A DNA stretch of 64,000 nt from contig CM031560.1 of the NCBI GenBank assembly GCA_018466975.1, positions 310,001-374,000 of the forward strand, written 5' to 3'. How positions within the stretch are numbered: the stretch's first letter is position 1; each line of letters opens with the position of its first letter. The notes below the pieces were generated by a model, which was not told the DNA's origin, made no database searches, and saw only the letters and a program-made list of their open reading frames with translations. Below are positions 35,236 through 46,813 of this stretch, one piece after another. Position numbers and translations under genes: made by a program. Origin of the DNA: Sparassis latifolia. Taxonomy: Eukaryota > Basidiomycota > Agaricomycetes > Polyporales > Sparassidaceae.

Positions 35236-35290
35236 ATCGCCTTCGTGACGTCAGAAGTAAATGCGCCACGAGCGCTTATTTCGGCTTGGC
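35236..35290 (+). promoter_or_regulatory. Conserved repeat block with perfect CRE palindrome
   Basis: TGACGTCA at 35,246-35,253 is followed by 'gcgccacgagcgcttattt'. The same arrangement occurs at 45,310 (TGACGTCA, then 'gcgctacgagcgcttattt') and in weaker form at 15.3 and 22.5 kb. The motif suits a bZIP factor; function is not shown. Confidence 0.35.
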
Positions 35291-37431
35291 TCGGACCGTT
35301 CTCCCGCCTATTGTGTATTGACTCTGCGCACTGCGATCACTCCAGTACCTAGTCTGTGCTATTCCGTCGCTGGCAGTCATTACACTGACGGAGGTGCCTT
35401 CCCTACGCCATTCTCCGCCCCTACGGCGCGCTGCTACGGTAGTCTACACTACATCCAGTTCTGTCGCGCTCTCTCGTCGGCGTGCCGTATAAGGTCGGGT
35501 GAGCGACAAGGGTGCTGAAGGTGTCTTTGAAAGTCTACAGCGGCGTGTGAGTGGTGAGTTTTTTGTTCAGTGAGATCGAGTCTAACAGCGCATGGCTGGC
35601 TGCGTCGGCTGTTTGAACTCCACGCAATTTTAGGGCTGTCGTACGTAGAAGTTGCGCACTGCCCTTGCGAAGGTGAATCAACCGGGTTCCTTTAATCTAT
35701 GCCGACGTGATTGTACCGAACGCTACCCAATTTACTGGTATTCGAAACGTTCCTTGCGATGGCACGCGGGTAAACCTTCGTTATGGTTTTGTTTAATGAG
35801 GAGTCCTCAAGGCTTCATTATTCGTAGTTCATCCCTGTGTTTCATGCTAGTTCCTCCTTCAGACACTTACATCTCAAGTCAGCGCCGTTTCATCTGTCTC
35901 TCCCGTTGGTATGTACCTCGACCTTTCCTGCCATAACAACCGCTGCCCGTTGAGCCTCCAGCGAAGCAGGAGAACTTCCGAACGAGAACATTTGATAGCA
36001 TTACAGGGCACGAATCTTCAGAAAGATCGTTGTGACCGAGAATCAGACACCGCACATGCATCTGGATCGTTTTATAAGTCGCGCTTCTTTGAGTTGTTCA
36101 TAGTATGCCCCCGTTTCTCTCAGTCTCGTTGCGCACGTTGTTGATCTATTGTTCTGCTCCACTCAGAGTGCACTGGTATAATCCTGATACTATTTCGAAG
36201 ACTCCAGCTCAGAAGACACTCGAAGGCAAAGGCTTTCTCATCGCGATCTCAACAGCACGCTTGCCGCACGAAAGCTGACTCACGATCGCAGTCGAAAAAT
36301 ATCGTTCGACTTCCTCCGATTCCTCCTGATACGAAGCGTGCTTATGTTCGCAAGTCGTCATATTTCTGTATGCAGGGTTCGGAGGCTAACGGCTCGGCCC
36401 AGCGTCCTGCAATCGTGCTAGCGGACGATGCCTCGGCACTTCTCCCATCAACTTCACTACCTACCCCCAGCTCTCGTCAGCTGGGATGGCCGTACTATCA
36501 ATCTTGAAGTCAATTCATCGTTCTCAAGATAATGATCGAAGGCAGAGGATGGTGTGTACCATGTTGACCATCCGCACGTCTGTGAGGTCGTTGGTCACAG
36601 TGGACAAGTGTCCACGTCTGCAGCTTAGGTATCAAAAGTGCGCTTATCTCCATCAATGCGGTACTTATGCCACCTGCCTTCCGGCTGCCAAAAGACCGTG
36701 GCAAACATGTACTACGAGCAGATATTGTTTCCAGGTACGGTCGCTCAAACTCAGGCGGTGAGTCCTTCGCAGCTGCAATGACTCCTAAGGCTTATTTTGA
36801 TCCAAGATTGAAGACTGCCGAAGGTCTGTCATACAGCTGGACCAACAGCTTATGGCGCGCATTCTTGCAGTCAAGTGGTTCATCGTGTACTCGTGTTTTT
36901 CTTCCGGCCCAGGTCTTCATTCGGACAACTGCACAGTAAGAACTGATCCTGCACCAATATTGACATCACCCGACTTCTTTCGCCGCGCATCTTCTCTCCG
37001 CAAGTTCTGCATACCCTTCCCTCTCAATTCGCGGAATACAACTGCATTACTGTCGGCGGACCACTTCGTGACGCTCCTTCGAGCGCGGCGATATACCGAG
37101 AGTGTCTGAGGCCAGGTAATCCATGCAAGTAACTTGGAGACTGAGACTCCACCGTCGGACCTCGTTGTATCGCAAACCCGTTTGATAGGCTTCAGCCTCT
37201 TCACTTGTTCTCGTTGCCACTAAGCTCATTTAGAGAGCCGGGACTAGATTAAAATCCGGTGCTTCAGCTAACCTCCGACATTGTACAGGTACTACGGCTT
37301 TAGTGCTGGCTGCGAGGCCACTCTACGATCTCGAACAGCGCAAGTACGCGGGGGCGGATACGATTACACCGTGTTGTGTGAGGTGAATTTGGATCTGCAA
37401 GCTGTCGGTTTACTGTCGTGATAGTACAAAC

Positions 37432-37912
37432 CATGTTGTTCTCACACAGAGGAAGTCATTCAGCTGTATGGTTGTTGGATATTCTCGAAACGAAAATAAG
37501 GGCAGATGAGTTATACAAAGCAGTCGTATGTACTTCAACTTCTAATCTGATATGAAAACCATTTCCCCCACTGGCAGACAGTAGTGTAGTTCTGTGCACC
37601 TTCTCACAGACCACCAGTGACACCCCTGCAACGGTTCATGTGCCTCCGAAGCGCATCCAACCTCCCAAAGGTCATGTTGTTCTCACACAGAGGAAGTCAT
37701 TCAGCTGTATGGTTGTTGGATATTCTCGAAACGAAAATAAGGGCAGATGAGTTATACAAAGCAGTCGTATGTACTTCAACTTCTAATGTGACATGAAAAC
37801 CATTTCCCCCAGACAGTAGTATGGTTCTGTGCACCTACTCACAGACCACCAGTGACACCCCTGCAATGGTCCATGTGCCTCCGAAGCGCGTCCAACCTAG
37901 CAAAGGTCCTTC
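37432..37912. repeat. 241-bp tandem duplication
   Basis: The sequence starting 'catgttgttctcacacagag' at 37,432 recurs from 37,673 with only a few substitutions and short indels. The second copy contains the last 25 codons of the F-box B gene, including the end of its final zinc finger. The first copy carries a spare version of the same 3' end with its own TGA ('RRHMNRCRGVTGGL'). The duplication therefore happened after the zinc-finger tail was in place. Confidence 0.85.
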
Positions 37913-39336
37913 TGCACTTGTCACACGTCGCGGGTGTAGACTGCAAATGGGTCGATGCTACGTGCTTGCCGTAGCTGCCCTGCATCATCCGACATCCGCA
38001 TAGCCCTTGCTCTGTGTTCCACCTGCACTCCCCAGGGTGCTCCCGAATCCAGTGTCCATTGCTGTGTATCGCTTGAATATGACGTTGTATGCCGCCTGCG
38101 GAGATATCGTCCAACCAGACGTCACATTCCCCCCAGAGGCAACGCTGTGGCATAGTAAGCTCCACAATCACACGGACACCTCGTCGTCGCAAGGCATCCA
38201 GACTGCCCGAAATGCACTGCTTCTCTTCCCCGGTCAAGGTTTTGTCTTGAATTGCCAGCTCGAACTTCCGTAGTGAGATAAACTGCTGCTCGTCCAGAAT
38301 ACGGGCCGCACTCTCCCACTCGCGTTCCACTCCTCCTAGATACATCCCTATCCTGAGTTCATGGAGGCGGCAATTTGGTGAAATGATGTGCAGGATCTCT
38401 GCCAAAGACATCCCATGCACCCACCGCAAATTGAGGTTGCGAAGTCCAGTGAAACGGCTGACATTCAAGTTCTGCACTGTGGGTGATATTATGTCTCAGG
38501 ATGCCACTGTGATGTAGGTTATAATACTTACCATCAGAGGCAGTCAGCGCATACAGAGCTAAACATAGAGACTCCAGACTAGTTCCGACGTGTTGGAGTA
38601 AGTTTGTCAGAGGAGCTGAAGTTCTGCGGGATAAATTATTCACGGCTAGTGACTGCAGACTCCGGATGGATGCTGGCATCAATACCAGCCATTCGAGAAG
38701 TGCGGAATGTAGACTTAGTGATTGTTTGTGACCAAGATCACAGGAGAGGGAAAGTCTGGTGAGTGCAGAAAATCGTGATGTCGCAATAGTAATTGGGAAT
38801 GCCTTAGATGTCTTCATCGATAAATTCTTCACCTCTAGCATCTGCAGCCGAGGTAGTGCACAGATAAGATGTCGAAATTGGCAGAAATTGCGGAATGTGC
38901 AGTCAGACAATGTCAGCTTGGTAATACATCCGAACTGAGTGAAGCCAATTAGCAGTACGTGTCGATGCATAACAACCGCATCCCATCTGATGTATTGGAT
39001 ATGCAACTCCTGGACTGCTGAGAATACTTGTCCAAGGACAAAGGGTAATTGATGGACCCATGCAGGCTTTGAATCCTCCAGATGCAGTTTGCGCACCGAT
39101 CGCAGACTACATGCCATATGCGGGATCCTTGATGCCCGCACAAGGGCTTCGAAGTGCTTGCTGGATTGTACAGTCTGTCTAGAGCCATAAAGACGATAAC
39201 GGCTAGCTGGGAACCATGCACGACAAACAAGAGCACAGCTGTACAGCGTCTGCCGATCGGGGAAGCTGAAATCTGGCTTGCCGCCCACAAAGTCAATTAT
39301 GTAGTCCATCAGCTCAGGGGGGAGCCTCGGTATCAT
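37839..39336 (-). CDS. F-box protein with C-terminal C2H2 zinc fingers, copy B (intact)
   Basis: Exons 39336-38532 and 38476-37839 join in phase 1 to a 480-residue protein. An F-box (IPRLPPELMDYIIDFVGG) opens the protein. Leucine-rich LRR-like sequence runs to about residue 360 and parallels copies A and C up to 'LDALRRRGV'. Beyond that point this copy alone has three zinc-finger-like segments: 'CLWGECDVW' with a downstream HIQAIH, 'CRW...CGC' with KHVASTH, and 'CDKCRRTF' with RRHMDHC. F-box proteins recruit substrates to SCF ubiquitin ligases. The fingers could bring the complex to DNA or to a protein partner (inference). The phase-1 intron (38477-38531, GTAAGT..CACAG) is shared with A, C and D. 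It is the only one of the three array copies with start, frame and stop intact. Confidence 0.85.
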
Positions 39337-39675
39337 GATGTACTATGGATGAGAATGTCGATCATTGCACAGACAGCGGTCAATACCTGGATCGGGGAGT
39401 AAGATCTAGGTGGCGTACCGGTATGCGTCCCCAGATTGCAGCTTTCCATTGTTCAAGGTACGATTTGTACGTCCTACGAGGATAAACATCTTCTTGAATT
39501 AGAGGATGCGAGACAACGTGTCATGTCAGTCATACACTTCAAGAATTTAGGAATAGGGACCTACTGGGCGAGGCGAATTTGGGCAAGGCAGGTTCGGCCA
39601 GGGAGGAACTCATCGGGTTGAATTCGGGATAGGCAAATTCATACGAGGGAAGTTTGGGAAAGGAGAGCGTGGACC

Positions 39676-39788
39676 AGGTGAGTTTGGGCGAGGTGAGTTT
39701 GGGCGAGGTGAGTTTGGGCGAGGTGAGTTTGGGCGAGGTGAGTTTGGGCGAGGTGAGTTTGGGCGAGGTGAGTTTAGGCGAGGTGAGT
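39676..39788. repeat. Homogeneous 15-bp minisatellite upstream of F-box B
   Basis: The unit 'gaggtgagtttgggc' repeats about 7.5 times almost without change. The equivalent places beside F-box A and C hold degenerate units of the same period. Expansion and homogenisation in this copy alone points to recent slippage or unequal exchange. Confidence 0.9.
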
Positions 39789-40439
39789 GCAAGAGAGGCA
39801 AATTCGGATAGGGCGAGTTCGGGCGCGGTGAGTTCGGGAAAAGTGAGTTCGGACCAGGAGCTCATTGTGTAGAGTGAGGGGGTTTGGATGAGGAAGAACT
39901 CGAGGAGTGGAGGAAGGGGGGTTGGACGACGAACTCAAGAAAAGACAGGGTATCAACCCACGTGCCTCGAACATGCATACTTGGTGCGTTGATAGCCATG
40001 CATCAAAAGCACGCGCATAGGTTATCATGTATGGAAGCGATGGAACCGGATGGTGCCATCCAAGCCCAGAGGAACGGGACACGACGAAACATGCTTCCTA
40101 CATGGTGAACCTTAACAAATGGGTGGTCCATCACGGCAAATAGCAGATAGACGCACGCATATCTGTATGAAATTTGAAAGAGGCCGTGCGCGCACTCTGT
40201 CGACCTGCCATGAGGACGCGGGCCGGTGCAGAGTCTGTGCACGGGACGTGCTGCTACGAACGGTTCCTCGAGTCGAGCTCCTTACCAGCCTGCTACATCA
40301 CAAGGCTGTCCGCGACTGCGGAACAAACACCGACGAATATCACAGTACACCTCCTGTAGGACATTGGCTGCGTTCCCAATGCCTGTATCATTTCGTACAG
40401 GCGTTGACATACCTGGTAATCGGAAATTTAATTCAGTAG

Positions 40440-41520
40440 TCCTAGGAAAGCAATGTTCTATCTAATATTGTGAGCGACCGTGCGCTCGCGCTCGAAAGAG
40501 CCAAGTGCTGCCAATGAAAGTTCGTCACGGATAAGTATGGCATCAGCGAGGGGAATGTTAACTGAGGGAATGCAGAGAAAAGGTAGTGCGCACCGTCACC
40601 TGCGTCTTCACTTCGCGACAAACCTCCGTCGATACTCCGGGACCTGCAAGGTGATCTCTATGCCAGGCGACTGAGGGGAGAAGATGTCATCGTGCAGCTG
40701 AAACGCTTTGCATGAAAAAGTACAGGGTGTGCGTGTCGTCGATGTTCGCGCTCGACAAGCGGCAAACCCTTCGAAGACGAAGTCGAGGGAGGTGCGTTTT
40801 GAGACACCTGTCCGGTGTCCTCGCGTTGCGTGGTGAGATGACGAGACGTCTGCACGGTATTGACATTGTGAAGAAGGTGGAATTCTTGATCTCGAGCAGT
40901 CCAATTTTCTGGGAAATCGGGGGAGCGCAACGTTCAGGGGAGAAGGACTACAATAATTAGATTACTCACAAGTATCCTGCTCGACAATCTCTGGAGGACC
41001 CGGACCAGAGAACGTGAAAGAGGGTTAGCGGTCGAAGGTTAGCCCGCACACATAGCATCCACAATCGTCGCGATCGTAGCGATTGTAGTTGGGAACGGTT
41101 GTGCTGAGAGTGTGGACGAATGGGAAGTCACGGTTTCAGTAAAGTGTCTGCAGTATCGTCAGCGAACGGACAACGAATTGAAGAAAAATATCCTTGCCTA
41201 CCGAGCAAGAGTCTTCCTTTGGCCCAGCTCGAGTTATTGTCATTTTGACATCGGTGTTGTAGACGACACTTGCTGATGAGAGGATAGGAATCTCGCGGCG
41301 GGGGAGAATGAATGTATTCACCAGTACAACTGATACATGCAAGCAGGGATCTCTCCGAGGGATTACATTGATGAAAAGTAAATGGCTGTGAGTCTGCGCA
41401 AAGTAAGAGTCCAAGATAAGTGGTCATATGTTAGGACACGTACGCCTTTACCGTAAGTCCCAACGGCGGATACCACCCTCTACCCGAAACTACAATTGTA
41501 CTCCAAGAAACACCTGGGTC
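40440..41520 (-). other. Conserved unknown block, copy 2
   Basis: Minus-strand phrases 'TSLDFVFEGFAACRART', 'GIEITLQVPEYRRRF' and 'VNTFILPRREI' match copies 1 and 3 in order and spacing. The frame is interrupted between them and no start-to-stop model was found. Confidence 0.35.
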
Positions 41521-41639
41521 ATTGCACGTTGGCAATACTTCCATTAATAGCGTTGACGAGCTGGAGGCACCTTAGTCAGGTATAAACAGGATAGCTGAAA
41601 TATGCACATTCCCCAGGAATACTCACCTGGTACGACCCT

Positions 41640-42345
41640 GGGCACGGGCATGTATGGAAATGAGGCGCCAGAGGCGGGAGGCATGTCACGTAGTAGGCGC
41701 GTGATCGTGACAGACGCGAGTCGCCACGGCCCGGCTACTCCGAGTCGCGAGTCCCTCCCTTTGTGCACTCGCCATCCCCGCACAACGACCTTGCAGTGAT
41801 TTCGAGTTACACCGTCCAATGTCCTCGCTATCAAATCATCATGAAGTCCGCAAATGACTACGGATGGTCAGGTATCCCTGGGCCCACCTCGAGGCCGAAA
41901 GGTATGCATGATTTAATGCTTCTACTAGTGCACAAACAGGACACCTTGCCACACTCCTCGCGACATCACCCCTACCCACTCAAGGTGTTAGCCGGCTCGC
42001 CCGCTGGAGGAGGTGTAGATTCTCAAATTATCAGCTCGCATCTCAATCCGAATTGACCTCCAGAGCCCCGACGCCGACTATGGCTGTGACGACACCTCTC
42101 GGATCTCTTTCTCAGTGAATTCATTTACGGCGAAAGCGAGGACGTCGATTTCGGCGCACCCGTTTCCACTTCTGCAGCTACACCCTCGCCGCCGCCGTCA
42201 CCCCGCTCTTCGAGCCTGCGCCCAAGCACGAGCCCAAACGCTCCGTCTTCCTCCCCGCCGAGACGCAGCAGCCAGAGACCTCCGCGTCGCCGTCATCCAC
42301 GGAAGATGCCCGTTCGCAGTCCAATCGTCGACTGGAAGTCCTTTC
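41640..42345 (+). pseudogene. Zn2Cys6-regulator relic, copy at unit 2
   Basis: The N-terminal coding block ('SSYTVQCPRYQI', near 41,805-41,840) and the Ser/Pro-rich part ('cccaagcacgagcccaaac', 42,215) are both present and colinear with 21.1-21.9 kb. Several frame shifts separate them, and the zinc-cluster end is missing because the sequence passes directly into the 'ccattctccgcccctcc' block at 42,371. Confidence 0.5.
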
Positions 42346-42509
42346 AGCGACGAAGCCTACCGTCCCCCCACGCCATTCTCCGCCCCTCCGACGCGCTGGT
42401 GTAGTCGACACCCACGCTACATCCGAATCTAGCGCTTTTGTCATACCATGGTGTACCTTCGTTGGCGTGCCGTATAGGGTCGGGTATAGGATAAGGGTGC
42501 TGGAGGTTT

Positions 42510-45290
42510 CGTCGAAATTCTAAAGATGCATGTGAACAGTGAGTTTTTTTCTCAGCGAGGTTGAGTCCAGCGGCATATACAGCTGACCCCCTGGCGAGGT
42601 CGGAAGTGTGACCTCCACGCAAGTCTAGGGGACTGTCGTCCTGAGTCTATTGTCAAAGCCACGCTGGCATGGAGAAGGCGATTCAACCGGTGCGTCTTTG
42701 AACCACAGCGGTGATATCGGTGCCTTGTACCTCATTGTAAGGGTGCCCCTCGTACAGCGCAGGTATTTGAAGGCTTTCCAAGGGCAGCGTGCCCTACGAC
42801 CGACGTGCGAAGAGATCTTCCGTGCTATGTTCTCATTTACTGAGGATACTTTCATCTTTCGTACGTCGTTGCTGCACTTCCTTCTAGTTTCTATTGAAAA
42901 CCTCGGACGCTTACAGCTCGCTGAAGTCCGGCGTCGTTTCCTCCCTCCGGTACGTACCTTGACTCTGCACGCATAATGAACGCTGAGCCTCCGATGAACT
43001 AGGAAATCCCAACTGTAAAGCCTGGCTGTGTCAACTCCGGTATCGCCGACGCGGAGACGGGAGAGAAGGTCTCGTAGCACTACATGGCATGACGAAAAAC
43101 GTGATTACTACATGCTCAAGAAATCTCAATATTTGTACGTCATCCCTACTTTCTTTGGCTGCATATTGATATCGGTACTGATACTGGTACATGCTACAGC
43201 ATTTGGTCTTGTCGCCTTCTGGCGATGGCACGCATCTTGACGTACATATCCCATCCCGAGCTAGTACGTATTGACACCCCTCCGATCGAGGGAAGGTCTG
43301 CGAACAGTCAGGGGTCGCGCCGATACAAACTCTGGCAAGATGGATGATAGCGATAGGTGGCACGACAAACGACGTGAGACCTTCGTGCTCTGTACGATAA
43401 TTCGAAGCTCACGGTTTCCAAGGTCACGCTCCACATCACCGTGCTCGAGCGCATACTCCGCGCCAGGTGTTATACAGTACTAATACCGGTCAGGTGTTTC
43501 GCCGTTCGGACACTTGGGATCCGTCCGTATCTGAAGTCCACTCAATTCGAGTCAAGCTGTTCGACCCGAGGTGCCGTTACGATTTCTCTGCCAGAAATTT
43601 GACTGGTGACGGCTCCCCTACCAGTATTATCCATTGCCGGGCGTATCTCTGCCTTCAGCTTCCGTCCCATCTCCTCTTGTGTGATTCGGGCGCCTTCCGC
43701 GGCCGCGGCCAAAGTTCTCTCAGCCTCCTCTTCCATAGCCCCCGCTGCTTCTTGCTTTCTCGGCTGTCCTGCTGTCCTTCTACCCAGTGCTTGTCCTCGT
43801 TTGTGTGCCTCTTTTTTCATCTTTTTTTTCACAATGTGCATCTCAGTTTTCGCGTGATCTGCCGCCTCTGCCTTTGGGTCTTCCTTTTCGCTTCGTTCAC
43901 AAAACGCTACTCCTCGTCCGCCTTCTATTTCTCTTCATCCGAGTGACGCGTCTCTTCCTCAATACGGTGGCGCTCTGGCTCCTCTGCGCGCCCTATCATA
44001 GCGCCTCGCCGCGCACTTATCTCGTCTCCTCTTCTCAGCACGCCATCGATCTCCCTCCACGTGCTGGCGCTCTTCGTCTGCGCGTTCTATATTCACCACG
44101 CGCTCTGCGCCAATTGTCGTGCCTCGTCCCCGTGGCATCACTCATCTCGGCCTGGCATTTCTCGCACTCGCCCTGCTCGTGGCGGCGATGCTCCTCTCGT
44201 ATGCACCCTTCTAGCTTGTGCGTAATGTTATCTCTTAAACTGGCTCTCCTGGACAATCAAAGCTGCGAAGGAGACATACCGTAGCCACGAGCTGCCCTCA
44301 CATGTCAGATCGAAAGCCAATGGGAGAACGGCAGGAATCCCCCGTTCTCATTGCAAAGACAGGACATGATTTGCGGACTTACAGAGGGCCGCTGACCTAG
44401 GTACTGGGTGCGAGGAGGTCGTCTCCGTAGTGAGGTGGACCTGAGCGGGAGTTCATAGATAATGTATTATGTCGCAAGTATTACAGGAAGCTTTGGTTCA
44501 ATTCACTAAACCGCGTTGTGCTTGGGGGATGCAGAAAAGGGTGAACGGCCGGTGTGCAAGTAGCCTCTAATGTGTAATACATCGCACGTTCTGAGGAATT
44601 ACTGGGACAAACGCGATCATGAACCCGCTGCAATGTGAGCTTAGGCGGATATTGACGCACCACGCAGGTGACTGATTTCATTCGAGACAGCCCTGGCAGT
44701 ATTCTGAAGCTCGGTGTAGTTCAACAGGGATGTGACGAGGCACGAGATACGTAACGTGCAATGAATTAACGGAGAAGTCGTAACCCTCACCACCAGTATA
44801 TCGCGCATGATCTTACATCGAAATATATTGGAGGCCGGCGTTGTCCACCGGAAAAAATGGCAGACAAAATAACATGTTGTCGAAACCGCGGAGGGATCCA
44901 AGTAGGACACACGATGAGCGCTGAGCATGCATGGGAGGTCGATGAACGAAACTCATGTCAAATCTTCACCTAATCTGTGAACCAGACGACCGAGCGTTGC
45001 ACAGAGAACAGCCAAAATTCAGATCAGAGAATAGGATCTGTGCAACATACCGTGTAACTCCCGAACACCGACATGTAATCGGCTAATAGAATGATTCACT
45101 AAATTGGGGACAAGGTCATGCTGACCGGAGGGCCCAGGACAATCAATCGTGATAGATATGCGCCCCAGACTTCTGAGACCGGGACATACTCAGTGAGACG
45201 TCGTGCGCAGGGTGTAGAACTTGTGGAAAAGACCTGCCAAGGAAGTAGATGAGCATTTGCATGCATGAGACCAGCACTTGCAAATTAGAG
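42510..45290. other. Decayed unit sequence and a purine-asymmetric stretch; no supported gene
   Basis: At 43,030-43,080 a diverged copy of the 'gtaacgccaccgacacag' landmark occurs. From about 43,620 to 44,260 the minus strand is purine-rich and encodes Glu/Lys/Arg-rich pieces in all three frames ('ERTLAAAAEGARITQEEMGR', 'ERADEERQHVEGDRWRAEKR'). This suggests a decayed coiled-coil gene or low-complexity sequence. Nothing recognisable lies at 44.3-45.3 kb. Confidence 0.35.
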
Positions 45291-45294
45291 TCAT

Positions 45295-45352
45295 ATGTCG
45301 CCGCCTCTGTGACGTCACAGGTGAACGCGCTACGAGCGCTTATTTTGGGTTG
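45295..45352 (+). promoter_or_regulatory. Conserved repeat block with CRE palindrome, next to MITE
   Basis: TGACGTCA (45,310-45,317) is followed by 'gcgctacgagcgcttattt'. It is the closest match to the 35.24-kb copy and lies 30 bp outside the left end of the foldback element. Confidence 0.35.
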
Positions 45353-45384
45353 TGTATCGACTCCGTCTTCACCGCGTTCAAGCC

Positions 45385-46240
45385 TAGTCTCGGAACCAGC
45401 CGTTCTGTCAGTGCGGGCCCCCAATCGGAGAGCGAAAAACACCTGCACAGCCCGCAGACAGAACGTCTGGTGAAATTCGTATAGGCGGGGATTGTCACAT
45501 TCACGTGACCTTGACGCGTCTTTCTGCACGTCAGGCGTGTCGCGCGTCGCGTCTAGAGATGTAGGTATCAGGTACAATGTCGTACACAATATATATACCC
45601 GGACCTTCTACATGGTACCCGGACTTGCTACACCCGCCTGTACCCGCTATTACAGAGCAATCCAGCCCCAGAACGAAGGCCTCTCCAATGTTGATTTGCC
45701 AGCTGTAAGGGAATTTGTTATTTGCCTCTCTGAACCGTTCAATGAGGCGACAACGGCATGCGCGTGAGTCATACCCGCGCAATTTGGATGCCTCTTCTCA
45801 CGCAGTCTGCAGGATTCTCGCTGAATTTGCTCTCTGGTTCATCGCCGGGATTTGCCTCTCTGAACCGTTCAATGAGGCGACAACGGCATGCGCGTGAGTC
45901 ATACCCGCGCAAACTTGCGGAAGTGGTTGCAGATGCGTGGGTATGGGTTGAAGCTGCAAATGAGCTAGAAGTCGAGGTAGAACTCTCAGGGCAGGACATA
46001 GAAGCAGAATATATATGAGGAAGGCATATCGTGATTGCTACAGACACTACACAGAAGGCGCGTACTACTACACATCGCCCGTAGGACATGTCGCCCTGAC
46101 GCGCTGGTCACGAGTGTGACAATCCCCGCCTATACGAATTTCACCAGGCGTTCTAGGTGGTAGCTGTGCATCTCTTTTCGCTCTCCACTGTCAGTTTCAC
46201 GTGATTCCCTGCTACCACCGAACGTCTGGTTCCGAGACTA
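45385..46240. mobile_element. Foldback-type MITE with about 140-bp inverted ends
   Basis: The left end TAGTCTCGGAACCAG... is mirrored at the right end ...CTGGTTCCGAGACTA. Inward of it, 'gagagcgaaaa' and the string from 'gtgaaattcgtataggcggg' to 'gattgtcaca' (45,469-45,505) are repeated in inverse at 46,113-46,150 almost perfectly. The ends differ by small indels. No transposase-like frame lies between them, so the element is non-autonomous. Long inverted ends suggest a Mutator-like or foldback origin. No clear target duplication was found. Confidence 0.75.
45719..45913 (+). repeat. 130-bp-period direct duplication inside the MITE
   Basis: The 64-base stretch from 'atttgcctctctgaaccgtt' to 'catacccgcgcaa' occurs at about 45,719-45,783 and again, essentially unchanged, at about 45,849-45,913. 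The near identity indicates a recent event within the element. Confidence 0.85.
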
Positions 46241-46813
46241 AAATGGGCCTAGGCTGCGTAGTCGGTCAATCCAAGTCTATGACATTCTTGAGATTGCTAA
46301 TAGGTGTGAGCACGTGGGGTAACTTGATCTGGACGGCGCGTGTCTGCATGAGGCAGTCGTGATGCTGACTACGTCCCGACTAGCTCATTAGTCCAGCGTC
46401 TATCTGACGTCTTTGAATACACAACTTTTTTATCCGTCAAGGACCTAGCTGTTCATGCTTTGACTCGGCCAGCTTCTCTGAGATGGGGACTTAGGAGATT
46501 CAGCTTCTGTGCAAAGCCCTTCACCCTGATTGAACCACCACCGCCCTCGCTGTCAGCAACGTCGCGTCGGTGTCACTGAGATTGAAGTTTCATTCTTGTT
46601 GCATCTCTCTAGTCAGCGTGCATTGAGTTAAACATATCATCTATCTGCATCGAAACTGTACGGGAAGCTGGAGAGGTCGTGTAGCCCGCCACCTCTGTGT
46701 CACCCACATCTCTGAGAGGTGAGCAGCTATCTTGCTGTTGATTTATTGCATCTAAAATTTCAACAATGTGATCGCAGTTACCGGCAACAGACTGACTGTT
46801 GTGAACGTGGATA

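Larger units (their letters stand above)
33177..42500. repeat. Segmental unit, copy 2 (rearranged)
   Basis: The unit resumes at the right flank of the inverted element with 'ccattctccgcccctg' (33,184). It continues through 'gctagtaacgccaccgacac' (33,643) and 'ctcgctgtctcatcgcc' (33,927). At 34,755-35,500 there is an extra copy of the sequence that follows the Zn2Cys6 relic in unit 1 (matching 22,070-22,620). A second version of the 16.3-17.2 kb block follows at 36,240-37,110. F-box B (37.8-39.3 kb), the minisatellite, the conserved unknown block (40.4-41.5 kb) and the Zn2Cys6 relic (41.7-42.35 kb) then follow as in unit 1. This copy is thus a fusion of more than one unit. Confidence 0.65.

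Noticed and set aside
39676..39788. CRISPR-like array
   Set aside because: Units are 15 bp, contiguous and without spacers, in a eukaryotic context: a minisatellite.
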